From the NCBI RefSeq assembly GCF_003992665.1, contig NZ_RZMX01000014.1, positions 124,001 through 188,000 on the forward strand: a stretch of DNA of 64,000 bases, written 5' to 3'. Below are positions 38,888 to 48,522 of the stretch, in pieces; position 1 is the first letter of the stretch; each line of letters opens with the position of its first letter. The stretch is from Pelagibacterium montanilacus (GTDB taxonomy: Bacteria > Pseudomonadota > Alphaproteobacteria > Rhizobiales > Devosiaceae). The position numbers and the translations under genes were made by a program. The notes below the pieces were generated by a model. The model made no database searches. It was not told where the DNA came from and saw only the letters and a list, made by a program, of their open reading frames with translations.

Positions 38888-40192
38888 ATGTTCGATATCA
38901 AGTGGATCGCCGCCAATCCCGAAGCCTTTGATGCAGCGCTTGCCCGGCGCGGGGCACACCCGGCAGCGTCGTCGCTGGTCGCCATGGATGAGGAGCGCCG
39001 CTCCGTCGTCGCCGAACTCAATGCCGTTCAGGAAAAGCGCAACGGCGCGTCCAGGCTGATCGGCCAGGCCAAGGCGCAAAAGGACGAAGACCGGGCCCAG
39101 GCTCTCATGGCCGAGGTTTCCGGGCTCAAGGACCGGCTAGCCGAGCTCGAGGCGCGCGAGCGCACGCTCAACGAGCACCTGCGGACCGCGATCTCGCAAT
39201 TGCCCAACATGCCGCTCGATGACGTGCCCGAAGGCGCAGACGAGGCCGACAATATTCCCTATTTCCGCGCCGGGGAATCCGAGGCCACGCGCCCAGCGAT
39301 GCCGTCGCTCGGTTTTGCCCCCAAGGAGCATTACGAGCTCGGTGAAGCCTGGGGCGGCATGGATTTCGAGACCGCCTCGAAACTCTCGGGCAGCCGCTTT
39401 GTAGTGCTCAAGGGGCAGGTGGCGCGGCTCGAGCGCGCCATCGGCCAGTTCATGCTCGACCTGCACACCAATGAACACGGCTATACGGAAGTCCAGCCGC
39501 CGCTGCTCGTGCGCGACGAGCCCATGTTCGGCACCGGCCAGTTGCCCAAATTCGATGGTGATTTCTTTTTCGCCGGGCACGGCGATGGGCGGCTGGCGCT
39601 GATCCCGACCGCCGAAGTGCCGCTCACCAATCTCGTGCGCGAATCCATGCTGTCCGAGGACGAGCTGCCGCTCCGCTTTACCGCGCTCACACCCTGCTTC
39701 CGTTCCGAGGCAGGCTCGGCAGGGCGCGATACCCGCGGCATGCTGCGCCAGCATCAGTTCAACAAGGTCGAGATGGTGTCGATCACCACGCCCGAAGCCT
39801 CGCGCGACGAGCATGAGCGCATGCTGACCTGCGCTGAAGAAGTCCTCAAGCGTCTGGCCATCCACTACCGCGTCGTCACGCTCTGCACGGGCGATATGGG
39901 GTTCGGCGCCCAGAAAACCTATGACATAGAGGCATGGCTGCCCGGTCAGGACAGCTATCGCGAGATTTCCTCGGTATCGGTGTGTGGCGATTTCCAGGCC
40001 CGCCGCATGGATGCCCGTTATCGCGCCGCTGACAGCAAGCCGCGATTCGTTCATACGCTCAACGGGTCGGGCGTGGCGGTGGGCCGCGCGCTCATCGCGG
40101 TAATGGAAAACTATCAGAACGCGGACGGATCCGTCACAATCCCTGACGTCCTTCGACCGTATATGGGGGGAGTGGACCGAATTGGTAGTTAG
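38888..40192 (+). CDS. serS: Serine-tRNA ligase
   Basis: A 434-residue class II synthetase. The N-terminal tRNA-binding coiled coil covers about residues 30-105. The catalytic core includes TAEVPLTNL (serine-binding TxE loop), the motif 2 segment [14 protein letters not shown] and the motif 3 segment [16 protein letters not shown]. The start is [14 protein letters not shown], which is canonical, with an ACGGAAAG upstream. The open frame reaching back to 38765 is spurious. It lies 169 bases after tatC. Confidence 0.96.
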   Translation: MFDIKWIAANPEAFDAALARRGAHPAASSLVAMDEERRSVVAELNAVQEKRNGASRLIGQAKAQKDEDRAQALMAEVSGLKDRLAELEARERTLNEHLRTAISQLPNMPLDDVPEGADEADNIPYFRAGESEATRPAMPSLGFAPKEHYELGEAWGGMDFETASKLSGSRFVVLKGQVARLERAIGQFMLDLHTNEHGYTEVQPPLLVRDEPMFGTGQLPKFDGDFFFAGHGDGRLALIPTAEVPLTNLVRESMLSEDELPLRFTALTPCFRSEAGSAGRDTRGMLRQHQFNKVEMVSITTPEASRDEHERMLTCAEEVLKRLAIHYRVVTLCTGDMGFGAQKTYDIEAWLPGQDSYREISSVSVCGDFQARRMDARYRAADSKPRFVHTLNGSGVAVGRALIAVMENYQNADGSVTIPDVLRPYMGGVDRIGS

Positions 40193-40201
40193 GACCTGAC
40201 A

Positions 40202-40981
40202 GTGCGCATTCTGCTGACAAATGACGACGGCGTCGATGCGCCGGGGCTCGAGGTTCTGCGCGCGATCGCGGCAGAGCTTTCGGACGATGTGTGGGTCGTG
40301 GCGCCCAGCGCCAACCAGAGCGGCACCGGGCACCGGTTCACGTTCGGCTATGAGATCGCGCTCGATCAGCGGGAAGAGCGGGTGTTTGCGCTCGATGGCA
40401 CACCGGCCGATTGCGTGGTGGCCGGCGTCACTCATGTGCTCAAGGACAAGCGGCCCGATCTGGTTCTCTCCGGCGTCAACCGCGGCCAGAACCTTGGCGA
40501 TATTCTCCACTGTTCGGGCACGGCTGCCGGCGCGCGCGAAGGGCGGTTGCACGGCGCCATAGGCATCGCGCTCAGCCAGGCCATGGATTTCGATCTTGGC
40601 CATGAGGGCATCGACTGGGCTCCGGCCATCGCCCATGGGGCCGAAACGGTACGCGCAATTCTGGCCATGGGCGACGTGGGTGATATCTATTTCAACGTCA
40701 ATTTCCCCCTCTGCGCCGCCGAAGAGGTCTCGGGCATTCGCCTTGCTCCCCATCAGCGGTTCGCGCGCTCGCCGTTCGAGCTTTACCCTTCGGACAATGC
40801 CGGCAAGCATTTTGTGACCATCCTGCAGACGCCCAAGCCGCTGGACGTGGACGCCGATTTCCATATCCTGCACGAAACCAACGCAATCACGGTGAGTCCT
40901 TTGTTGCTGCAGCAGACGGACATGAACCTGATACGCCGCCATGACGGGCGGCTGCCCTTCTCGGGCGTGGCCAGCGGCTGA
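40202..40981 (+). CDS. surE: 5'-nucleotidase SurE
   Basis: A 259-residue metal-dependent nucleoside monophosphatase. The metal site is visible: Asp8 and Asp9 (LLTNDDGVDAPG), Ser40 (APSANQSGTGHR) and Asn93 (SGVNRGQNLGD). It uses GTG as the start, nine bases after the serS stop. The pcm gene follows after two bases. The surE-pcm pairing is an old stress and stationary-phase survival cassette. Confidence 0.95.
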   Translation: MRILLTNDDGVDAPGLEVLRAIAAELSDDVWVVAPSANQSGTGHRFTFGYEIALDQREERVFALDGTPADCVVAGVTHVLKDKRPDLVLSGVNRGQNLGDILHCSGTAAGAREGRLHGAIGIALSQAMDFDLGHEGIDWAPAIAHGAETVRAILAMGDVGDIYFNVNFPLCAAEEVSGIRLAPHQRFARSPFELYPSDNAGKHFVTILQTPKPLDVDADFHILHETNAITVSPLLLQQTDMNLIRRHDGRLPFSGVASG

Positions 40982-40983
40982 CC

Positions 40984-41652
40984 ATGGCGTTCGGGGGCGG
41001 CAGCGACGAGTATTTCGAAGCGCGCGCCGGCCTGATTCTGCTCCTGCGCCAGATGGGGGTCACGGACTCCGACATCCTCAATGCCTTCGAATCGGTGCCT
41101 CATGAGCGGTTCGTTCCCGATTCTCATGGCGAATACGCCTATCGCGACCGCTCCTTGCCCATCGGCTGCGGCCAGTCGATTACCGCGCCCACCATCCTGG
41201 CAGGCATGATCGTGGCGCTCGTCCCGCTGGCCGGCGCCAAGGTTCTCGAGGTGGGCTCGGGTTCGGGCTATTCGGCGGCACTCATGGGCCGGATGGCGCG
41301 GCGGGTGTTCAGCATGGAGCGGCACCCCGAACTGGCCGCTGCCGCCCAGGCGCGCTGGCGGGCCATCGGAAGCTCCAATATCGTGGGTATAAGCGATGAT
41401 GGGCTTGGCGGGCTGGAGATGCAGGCACCCTTCGACCGCATCCTCGTCAACGGGTCGGTCACCGATGTGCCCGAGGCGATTGGCGAGCAGCTTGCCGATG
41501 GCGGTGTGGCGGTTCTGGCTGTCGGACCGGCCAATGAGCGCCAGGTTCTCCTGCGCATCGAGAGGGCCGACGACATCCTGATCGAGGCCGAACTGGGCAC
41601 CGTTCGTTTGCCGCCTCTGGTGCGGGGAAGGGCGCGTCCGAGCACAATCTGA
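40984..41652 (+). CDS. pcm: Protein-L-isoaspartate O-methyltransferase
   Basis: A 222-residue SAM-dependent enzyme that starts repair of isoaspartyl damage in aged proteins. The isoaspartyl-binding motif GQSITAP (63-69) is intact and motif I VLEVGSGSGYS lies at 87-97. The start is two bases after the surE stop, so translation is coupled. Unlike the PCMT-like protein at 20850-21503, this one has all features of a genuine repair enzyme. Confidence 0.93.
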   Translation: MAFGGGSDEYFEARAGLILLLRQMGVTDSDILNAFESVPHERFVPDSHGEYAYRDRSLPIGCGQSITAPTILAGMIVALVPLAGAKVLEVGSGSGYSAALMGRMARRVFSMERHPELAAAAQARWRAIGSSNIVGISDDGLGGLEMQAPFDRILVNGSVTDVPEAIGEQLADGGVAVLAVGPANERQVLLRIERADDILIEAELGTVRLPPLVRGRARPSTI

Positions 41653-41735
41653 ATATGCGAACTATTTTAAGCTCGTCTTTACCTTAACAAGTTTACTCTA
41701 ATGCCATCGAGTAGACGAGTTCACGAGTAGCCCCG

Positions 41736-42893
41736 ATGAGTTTTCGCGTAACTGCCCCTTTTCTCCGCAGCGCTACCTCCGGATTGGCGATGGCAGCCGC
41801 TTCGTTGGTTCTCGCAGGATGCGCCACTCTGGGTTCCCAGGGCAGCGATCCGATGATGACGGCGTCTGCTTCGTCCCAAGGCGTCGCCGCGTCGTCCCAA
41901 CCGATGCCCGGCTTCGTGCCCCCGGCAAATATCGGTGGCGGCGCGCCCGGTGGCCCGATGATCATCGATCGCTCGACCGCGCAGCCCATGGGCCAGCAGT
42001 CCGGCGTCGTCTCCCAGGATCTTCCGCCTTTGCAATCATCGTCAGTAACGAGTACCCAGACAATGCCTGCTCAGACTGCTTCAGCGCCACAGGCGCAGCC
42101 GCTTCCTTCGTCTCCGCCGCCTGCTCAATCGTCCTCTCCGCAACTCGGAGTCGTTTCGGGCGATCAGTACCGGCACACCATTGCCTCCGGCGAATCCCTT
42201 TATACGATCGCGCGCCGTTACGATGTGTCGGCGACCGAGATCGTGTCGGCGAACAATCTGGACTCGCCCGATCGCATCCGGGTCGGCCAGCAGCTGGTCA
42301 TACCCGGACGGCCCGATCTTCTGGCCCAGCGCGGGCAGGAGACACGTGTCGCTTCGGCCAGTCCAGCCAATGGCGTTCAGCAGCTGAGCGCGCCCAATGG
42401 CGATACCGCATCGGTTTCCGCCTCGAGCGCTCCGGCTCAGTCCGCGCCTTCGGGGCAGCCCGCAGAGGTGGCCTCGGTCCCTGCACAGAGCCAGCAGCCC
42501 GCTGCAGCACCTGCCGAAAGCTCGGCCACGGGTAATTTCCGGTGGCCGGTCTCGGGCCGCGTCATCACCGATTTCGCGGCGTCGCGCGGCACGGGCATCA
42601 ATATCGAGGCCCCCGAGGGCACTTCGGTGCGCGCCGCGGAAACCGGCGAAGTCATCTATGTGGGCAATGCGGTCGAAGGCTATGGCAATCTGGTGCTGAT
42701 CCGGCACAGCAACGGCTTCGTCTCGGCCTATGCGCACCTGCAGAACATCGGCGTGGTGCGTGGCGACAGCGTCACCCGCGGCGACGCGATCGGCACGGTG
42801 GGCACCACCGGTTCGGTCACCCGACCGCAGCTGCATTTCGAGATCCGTCGCGGCGCGACCCCGATCGATCCGATGCCGCACCTGGCCGGCTGA
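41736..42893 (+). CDS. nlpD: NlpD-like lipoprotein with LysM and degenerate LytM (M23) domain
   Basis: A 385-residue lipoprotein. The lipobox LAGC puts lipidated Cys29 at the N-terminus. A Gln/Ser/Pro-rich linker is followed by a LysM peptidoglycan-binding domain (about 146-190, YRHTIASGESLYTIARRYDV). The M23 domain lies at about 285-380. The zinc ligands of active endopeptidases are missing: HxGID is GTGIN and HLHFE is QLHFE here. This is the pattern of NlpD/EnvC activators, which switch on cell-wall amidases during division. It ends the plus-strand surE-pcm run. Confidence 0.88.
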   Translation: MSFRVTAPFLRSATSGLAMAAASLVLAGCATLGSQGSDPMMTASASSQGVAASSQPMPGFVPPANIGGGAPGGPMIIDRSTAQPMGQQSGVVSQDLPPLQSSSVTSTQTMPAQTASAPQAQPLPSSPPPAQSSSPQLGVVSGDQYRHTIASGESLYTIARRYDVSATEIVSANNLDSPDRIRVGQQLVIPGRPDLLAQRGQETRVASASPANGVQQLSAPNGDTASVSASSAPAQSAPSGQPAEVASVPAQSQQPAAAPAESSATGNFRWPVSGRVITDFAASRGTGINIEAPEGTSVRAAETGEVIYVGNAVEGYGNLVLIRHSNGFVSAYAHLQNIGVVRGDSVTRGDAIGTVGTTGSVTRPQLHFEIRRGATPIDPMPHLAG

Positions 42894-42922
42894 TCGGTCA
42901 CTGCCCCTTCACGGATTATCTC

Positions 42923-42957
42923 AAAGGCCGCGCCGGTTCACACCGCGCGGCCTTTTT
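42923..42957. terminator. Bidirectional terminator between nlpD and the DUF815 gene
   Basis: AAAGGCCGCGC and GCGCGGCCTTT form an 11-bp stem around CGGTTCACACC, followed by TTTTT on the plus strand; AAA precedes it for the minus strand. It overlaps the last codons of the convergent ATPase gene. Confidence 0.85.
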
Positions 42958-43816
42958 CGCCTGCAAGGTGCCGCACGAACTGAATGGCGACGCGGCCCGA
43001 CCGCGATCCGCGTGTGGCGGCCCATTCGATGGCCTTGGCCTTGAGCTCTGCCGCATCCACGGGGATGTCGTAGTACGCCACATAGCTCGAGACCATGTCG
43101 AGATAGGTATCCTGGTCGCATTTGTGGAAGCCCAGCCACAGCCCGAACCGGTCCGAGAGCGAAACCTTCTCCTCCACCGCCTCGCCCGGATTGATCGCGG
43201 TCGAGGATTCGTTCTCGATCATGTCGCGCGGCATCAAATGGCGCCGGTTCGAGGTCGCATAGAACAGCGTGTTGCGCGGCCGGCCCTCTAGCCCGCCATC
43301 GAGCACGGATTTGAGCGCCTTGTAGCTCGTCTCGTCGCGGTCAAAGCTCAAGTCGTCGCAATAGATCACGAACCGCTCGGGCCGGCTGGCGATGAAGCGC
43401 AGCAGGTGGGGCAGGGTGCCCAGATCCTCTCGGTTGATCTCGATGAGAATCAGCGTCTCGAGCTCTTCATCTTCCATCCCGTTGATGTGGGCGTGAACCG
43501 CCTTGACCATCGAGCTCTTGCCCATTCCCCGCGCGCCCCACAGCAGCGCGTTGTTGGCCCCGTGCCCGCGGGCGAAGGCCAGCGTGTTCTCGAGCAGGAT
43601 GGCCTTGAGGTTCTCGACCCCGGCCAGCAGGTCGAGCGGCACCCGGTTGACCGACCGCACCGGCACGAGCTGTCTCGCCCCCGCATCCCAGAGATAGGCA
43701 TCCGCCTCGGCGTCGAGCGCGATGGGCCGGTCGTCCCCGCCTGCGATCCGGGCGAGCGATCGCGCCATGCTTTCGAGATTGGCTGCGATGCCGGCGAGGT
43801 CGGGAAGGGTGGTCAA
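42938..43816 (-). CDS. DUF815-family AAA ATPase
   Basis: A 292-residue soluble P-loop ATPase. Walker A is GARGMGKS (94-101), and VIYCDDLSF provides the Walker B acidic pair. TLFYATSNRRHLMP is the sensor-like region. The family (DUF815, AAA fold) is widespread in proteobacteria with no firm function. The start is TTG at 43816, chosen because AAGGAGG lies seven bases upstream; a longer frame to 43885 would cover this Shine-Dalgarno. It is convergent with nlpD and divergent from yajC. Confidence 0.88.
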   Translation of the reverse strand: MTTLPDLAGIAANLESMARSLARIAGGDDRPIALDAEADAYLWDAGARQLVPVRSVNRVPLDLLAGVENLKAILLENTLAFARGHGANNALLWGARGMGKSSMVKAVHAHINGMEDEELETLILIEINREDLGTLPHLLRFIASRPERFVIYCDDLSFDRDETSYKALKSVLDGGLEGRPRNTLFYATSNRRHLMPRDMIENESSTAINPGEAVEEKVSLSDRFGLWLGFHKCDQDTYLDMVSSYVAYYDIPVDAAELKAKAIEWAATRGSRSGRVAIQFVRHLAGEKGRAV

Positions 43817-43978
43817 CGGTGGTCCTCCTTGGCGCGGTCCGATAGGCTTTGCGTTTCGCAGGCCTCGCTTGTATAGTCCGCGCAAATTTTCAGGGGCATG
43901 TTCGGCCTCTGTTTAAACGCGCCCCTATATGGGGCAAGCCGTTGCGCTTTGACAAGCAGCCTCAAGGAGTCGTTGTTT

Positions 43979-44506
43979 ATGTTCGTTTCTCCCGCTTTCG
44001 CCCAGGGAGCAGCCGCCCCTTCCGGTGGAGACTTTATCGCCAGCTTCGTTCCGATCATTCTGCTGATCGCCATTTTCTGGTTCCTGATCTTTCGTCCGCA
44101 GCAAAAGCGCATGAAGCAGCACCGGCAGATGCTCGAGGCCATCAAGCGGGGAGACACCGTGGTCACCAGCGGCGGCATCGTCGGCAAGGTGACCAAGGCG
44201 ACCGATGGCGAAGACCTCGAAATCGAGATCGCAGCCGGCACCAAGGTCAAGGTCGTGCGCTCGATGATTTCCGACGTGCGCACACGGACCGAGCCGGTCA
44301 ACGACAATGGCGGCCAGGCGCCCGCAGCCGAGCCCAAGCGTCAGGACAACAAGCGCCAGGAAAAGAAAAAGGGCGGTCGCAGGGCCGAAGCCGACAGGAT
44401 CGAGCCCCAGGCCGAGCAGGTCGAGCCCGCCCCGGCCGTCGAGCCTGCGCCCGAAACCGAGACCACGAGCGAGCCTGCATCCGGGGATGACAAGAAGTCC
44501 ACCTGA
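43979..44506 (+). CDS. yajC: Preprotein translocase subunit YajC
   Basis: A 175-residue single-pass membrane protein of the SecDF-YajC complex, which assists Sec export. The N-terminal helix is FIASFVPIILLIAIFWFLIF, followed by RPQQKRMKQHRQM and the YajC core with GGIVGKVTKATDGEDLEIEI. The protein is longer than the common 110 residues because of a charged C-terminal tail rich in Gln, Glu, Lys and Pro. AAGGAG lies upstream of the ATG. secDF follows 114 bases later. Confidence 0.94.
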   Translation: MFVSPAFAQGAAAPSGGDFIASFVPIILLIAIFWFLIFRPQQKRMKQHRQMLEAIKRGDTVVTSGGIVGKVTKATDGEDLEIEIAAGTKVKVVRSMISDVRTRTEPVNDNGGQAPAAEPKRQDNKRQEKKKGGRRAEADRIEPQAEQVEPAPAVEPAPETETTSEPASGDDKKST

Positions 44507-44620
44507 GCCGATCGCGCACGCTCTGGCCACAATTGAGGTTCAGGGCAGTCGACATTTCCAGCTTCTGGGCCGCGCGCATGCGGCCCAGCATGCTTTTCCG
44601 GGCCATTCAGGACACCACGC

Positions 44621-47161
44621 ATGAAGTTCAACCCCATCCGGACCGCCGTCATCATACTGGTCGCACTCGCAAGTGTGCTGATGCTGGCGCCAAATTTTCT
44701 TGACGACGACACCGTCGCGGGCTGGCCGGATTTCATGCCCAAGCAGCAGATCGTGCTTGGCCTCGACCTGCAGGGGGGATCGCACCTTCTGCTTCAGGTC
44801 AATCGCGACGATATTGTCGAGGGCCGGATAGGCGACATCCGCCGCGAGGCGCGTTCGATCCTCATCGATGAAGGCATCGGCAGCGTCATCACCACTCAGG
44901 GCCAGACTCTCTCGGTCGAACTGACCGACAATGCCCAGGCCGCTGCCGCGCTCGCGGCGCTCGAGCCGCTGACCGAGGTCGGCGACGGCACCATGTTCGC
45001 TGGCACCGCCATCCAGGAAGTGACGCTTGAAACAGCTGGCGACGGCATCCTCAGCATCGCGCTGAGCGACGAGGCGGTCGCTGACCGCATGTCTACCCTC
45101 GTCGCCCAGTCGGTCGAAGTCATCCGCAACCGTATCGACGAGGTGGGCACCACCGAGCCGGTCATCCAGCGCCAGGGACAGGACCGCGTTCTGGTCCAGG
45201 TGCCGGGTTTCGATGATTCCGAGCGTCTCAAGGACCTCATTTCGCAAACCGCCCGCCTGACCTTCCACATGGTCTATCCGGGCATGACCGCCGAGCAGGC
45301 TCAGGCCCAGGGCGTGCCGCCGGGAACCATGATTCTGCCGAGCAACGACGGCACCAACGAACTGCTTTATGAGGACGTCAGCCTGGGCGGCGAGCAACTC
45401 GTCGACGCCCAGCCCGCGTTCGACGACCGCAACCAGTCGGTCGTGACGTTCCGGTTCAACACCCAGGGCGCCATCACCTTCGGGGAGATCACGACGCAGA
45501 ATGTCGGGCGGCGCTTTGCGATCGTCCTTGACGACCAGGTGATCACCGCACCGGTGATCCAGCAGGCCATCACCGGCGGCACCGGTCAGATTTCGGGCAA
45601 TTTCACGCCCGAGACAGCCAGCGATCTTGCCGTTCTGCTCCGCGCAGGCGCTCTGCCGGCCACGCTCGATGTGGTCGAAGAGCGCACGGTGGGCCCGAGC
45701 CTTGGTGCCGATTCGATCTCGGCCGGTTTGACGGCCGGTGCCGTGGGGCTCGTTGGCGTGGTCATCTTCATGGTCGCCGCCTATGGCCTGTTCGGCGTGT
45801 TCGCCACCGTCGCGCTTATCCTTAATGTGGGCATGATCCTGTCGGCGCTCTCGACATTGGGGGCGACACTGACCCTGCCTGGCATCGCGGGCATCGTCCT
45901 GACCGTCGGCATGGCAGTGGACTCCAACGTGCTCATCTTCGAGCGCATACGTGAGGAAGCGGCAGCCGGACGATCTCCTTATCAGGCGCTCGAAACGGGC
46001 TTCAAACGCGCGATGACCACCATTGTGGACGCCAACGTCACCACGCTGATCGCGGCCGTCGTCTTGTTCTTTTTGGGTTCGGGTCCTGTTCAGGGCTTTG
46101 CCGTCACGCTCGCCATCGGCGTCGTGACCACCGTCTTCACCGCCTACCTCGTGACCCAGCTCCTCGTCGGCTACTGGTTCCAGTTCAAGCGGCCCAAGAC
46201 GCTCAGGGTCAACATGCTCGAAAAGGTCATCCCGCTCGAGCCCAAGATTCCGTTCATGAACTGGCGGATGATCGGCTTTGCGGTGACAGGGCTTTTGTTC
46301 GCCGGCACGCTTGCGCTCGAAACCACGCGCGGGCTGAATTTCGGCATCGATTTTACCGGCGGCAGTGCCATCGAGTTGCAGGCAAGCGAGGGGGCGGCCG
46401 ATATCGCCGATCTGCGCGAGCGGCTCGGCGGGTTGGGGCTTGGTGAAATCCAGGTTCAGGAGTTCGGCACGCCCGAAGACGTTCTGGTCCGTATCGGCAC
46501 GCAGGAGGGCGACGACGCCCAGCAGGCCGCCGTGGCCCAGATCACCGAGGAAGTGGCCGAGGATTATGAGGTCCGGCGCGTCGAGGCGGTCAGCGGGACC
46601 GTGTCCAGCGAACTGGCGTTCAACGGCGTGGTCGGCATCCTCGTGGCCATGCTGGGGATCGTGGTCTATGTCTGGTTGCGATTCGAGTGGCAGTTCGGCG
46701 TGGGCGCGATCGTTGCGCTGATCCACGACGTCATATTGACCGTCGGCCTGTTTGCCTTGCTGCAACTGGAGTTCAACCTCTCGAGTATCGCGGCGGTGCT
46801 GACGGTCATCGGCTATTCGCTCAACGATACCGTGGTCATCTACGACCGAATTCGAGAGAATCTGATCAAGTACAAACGCATGTCGTTGATGGAGATCATC
46901 AACCTCTCGCTCAACCAGACTCTGGCCCGCACCATCCTAACGGGCGGCACAACGGCTCTGGCGCTCATCGCGCTGGTGGTCTTTGGCGGCGAGGTCATCC
47001 GCAGCTTTACCCTCGCCATGGCCTGGGGCGTGTTCGTGGGCACGTATTCGTCGATCTTCGTCTCGGCGCCAATTCTCATGTATCTGGGAGTCAAGACCCG
47101 CAGCCAGGCCGAGGTCGAGGCACCCAAGCCCGAGCGCCGTGCTGATGGAGCATCGGTCTGA
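44621..47161 (+). CDS. secDF: Protein translocase SecDF, fused
   Basis: An 846-residue single-chain fusion of SecD (about 1-530) and SecF (about 540-840) with 12 expected membrane helices. It uses the proton gradient to pull exported proteins through the Sec channel. SecD features are LDLQGGSHLLLQV near the start, the large periplasmic P1 domain, and AGIVLTVGMAVDSNVLIFER in helix 4. SecF features are NFGIDFTGGSAIEL and VIGYSLNDTVVIYDRIRE. The ATG has an AGGA upstream. Three bases after the stop the next gene begins. Confidence 0.96.
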   Translation: MKFNPIRTAVIILVALASVLMLAPNFLDDDTVAGWPDFMPKQQIVLGLDLQGGSHLLLQVNRDDIVEGRIGDIRREARSILIDEGIGSVITTQGQTLSVELTDNAQAAAALAALEPLTEVGDGTMFAGTAIQEVTLETAGDGILSIALSDEAVADRMSTLVAQSVEVIRNRIDEVGTTEPVIQRQGQDRVLVQVPGFDDSERLKDLISQTARLTFHMVYPGMTAEQAQAQGVPPGTMILPSNDGTNELLYEDVSLGGEQLVDAQPAFDDRNQSVVTFRFNTQGAITFGEITTQNVGRRFAIVLDDQVITAPVIQQAITGGTGQISGNFTPETASDLAVLLRAGALPATLDVVEERTVGPSLGADSISAGLTAGAVGLVGVVIFMVAAYGLFGVFATVALILNVGMILSALSTLGATLTLPGIAGIVLTVGMAVDSNVLIFERIREEAAAGRSPYQALETGFKRAMTTIVDANVTTLIAAVVLFFLGSGPVQGFAVTLAIGVVTTVFTAYLVTQLLVGYWFQFKRPKTLRVNMLEKVIPLEPKIPFMNWRMIGFAVTGLLFAGTLALETTRGLNFGIDFTGGSAIELQASEGAADIADLRERLGGLGLGEIQVQEFGTPEDVLVRIGTQEGDDAQQAAVAQITEEVAEDYEVRRVEAVSGTVSSELAFNGVVGILVAMLGIVVYVWLRFEWQFGVGAIVALIHDVILTVGLFALLQLEFNLSSIAAVLTVIGYSLNDTVVIYDRIRENLIKYKRMSLMEIINLSLNQTLARTILTGGTTALALIALVVFGGEVIRSFTLAMAWGVFVGTYSSIFVSAPILMYLGVKTRSQAEVEAPKPERRADGASV

Positions 47162-47166
47162 GTGCG

Positions 47167-47556
47167 ATGAACTGGGAGAAGGGGCAGGGCCACTATCCCC
47201 ATCAGGCAACAATCGATGCCTATGGGAACGAGGGCTTCCGCTTCGCGGACATGTCCCATCGCGGCTCTGTCCTCTGCCTGCCCTCGGGCATGTATGCCTG
47301 GCCCGTCACCTCGAGCGCGGAGATCACGCTCGAGGCGCTGGCAAGGGTGTTCGAGGAACCGGCACTCGATGTGTTGCTGGTCGGCATGGGCCCCGATATC
47401 GCCCGGCTCGATCCAGCCATCCGCTCAGCTTTGCGCGAACGCGGCATCATCGCAGAGGCCGTTTCGACGGGCAGTGCCGTGAGAACCTACAATGTGCTGC
47501 TCAACGAGCACCGGGCTGTCGGTGCGGCGTTGGTCGCGGTCGATAACCCCCGGTAG
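47167..47556 (+). CDS. Mth938-like domain protein (NDUFAF3 family)
   Basis: A 129-residue protein of the Mth938/DUF498 family (PNFYDYSYGNEGF-like opening, here IDAYGNEGFRFADMSHRGS). The core includes LLVGMGPDIARLDPAIR and the conserved AVSTGSAVRTYNVLLNEHR near the end. The mitochondrial member NDUFAF3 helps to assemble respiratory complex I. Bacterial members near secDF have no proven function. The ATG lies five bases after the secDF stop, suggesting co-transcription. The next gene is a phytoene-synthase family member, homologous to another complex I assembly factor. Confidence 0.85.
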   Translation: MNWEKGQGHYPHQATIDAYGNEGFRFADMSHRGSVLCLPSGMYAWPVTSSAEITLEALARVFEEPALDVLLVGMGPDIARLDPAIRSALRERGIIAEAVSTGSAVRTYNVLLNEHRAVGAALVAVDNPR

Positions 47557-47562
47557 AGCCGT

Positions 47563-48420
47563 TTGACAGATGAGCGCACCTTGACCGACGTGGAGCATGC
47601 GGCGCGCATGCTGCGCGATCTCGATTTCGGCCATTACGCCGCCAGCCTTGCCATCCCCAAAGCGCACAGGGGTGCTGTTCAGTCCCTCTGGGCGTTCGCC
47701 GCCGACGTGGCCGCCATCCGCGAGCGCGTCAGCGAGCCCGCCCCCGGCGAGATCAGGCTGCAGTGGTGGGTCGATGCCCTCGAAGGCGAGGGCCACGGCA
47801 CGGTGCGCGCCAACCCGGTCGCCGCAGCGCTGCTCGACACCGTCGATCATCACGGCCTGCCCGCCGGCCCGCTGCTTCGGCTCCTGGCCGCGCGGCGGTT
47901 CGATCTTTTCGACGATCCAATGCCCGACATGGACCAGTTCGAGGGCTATGCCGGTGAGACGATCTCTGTGCTCTATCAATATGCCGCCATGATGCTGAGC
48001 GGTGATACAGCCGAAGCCGCAGCTGATGCCTCGGGTCATCTGGGCGTCGCCCATGCGCTCGCCGGCCATGTCCGGGCTTTCGGGTTCAATGCCTCACGCG
48101 GACAGATCTACCTGCCCCTGTCGGTGTTCTCCGCCCATGGGGTGCGCGAAGTCGATATCCTTTCGGGCACTCCGGGTCCGGAGATCGACGCCGCGCTCGC
48201 GCAATTGAGGGAAATCGCCGGCGACCACCTCGCAAAGGCGAAGGCGCAGATTGGGGCCTTGTCTGCAAACGTCCGCCCGGCCTTCGCTTCCACCGCGCTC
48301 GTCGAGCAATTGCTGCGTGCCGAATCGCGCCGCACTGGCCCGGACGTCTTCGCGATCCCGGCGGAGATTCCCGCTTTCAAACGCCTCGTTGCCGTGTTCT
48401 GTTGGATGGTGCGGCAATAG
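47563..48420 (+). CDS. Squalene/phytoene synthase family protein (NDUFAF6-like)
   Basis: A 285-residue member of the trans-isoprenyl synthase fold. The usual DxxxD pair that binds prenyl-diphosphate is absent: the first aspartate-rich motif appears as FAADVAAIRERV and the second region as GVAHALAGHVRAF. This fits the NDUFAF6-like group, which is thought to be non-catalytic. It starts with TTG six bases after the Mth938 gene stop. It could still act in lipid or carotenoid chemistry, so the assignment rests on the family and neighbourhood. Confidence 0.78.
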   Translation: MTDERTLTDVEHAARMLRDLDFGHYAASLAIPKAHRGAVQSLWAFAADVAAIRERVSEPAPGEIRLQWWVDALEGEGHGTVRANPVAAALLDTVDHHGLPAGPLLRLLAARRFDLFDDPMPDMDQFEGYAGETISVLYQYAAMMLSGDTAEAAADASGHLGVAHALAGHVRAFGFNASRGQIYLPLSVFSAHGVREVDILSGTPGPEIDAALAQLREIAGDHLAKAKAQIGALSANVRPAFASTALVEQLLRAESRRTGPDVFAIPAEIPAFKRLVAVFCWMVRQ

Positions 48421-48522
48421 CATCGCGTCGGTGCCAGACCCGAACGCGCTTGGCTTGATCGAGACCACAGTCCAACTTAGCCACCTGCAGGACGGCAGTC
48501 ATCGCAACATTGGGGGAGTCTG

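Noticed and set aside
44540-46765. A 741-codon open frame antisense to secDF
   Set aside because: Shadow of secDF caused by codon bias; low-complexity His/Asp/Arg composition.
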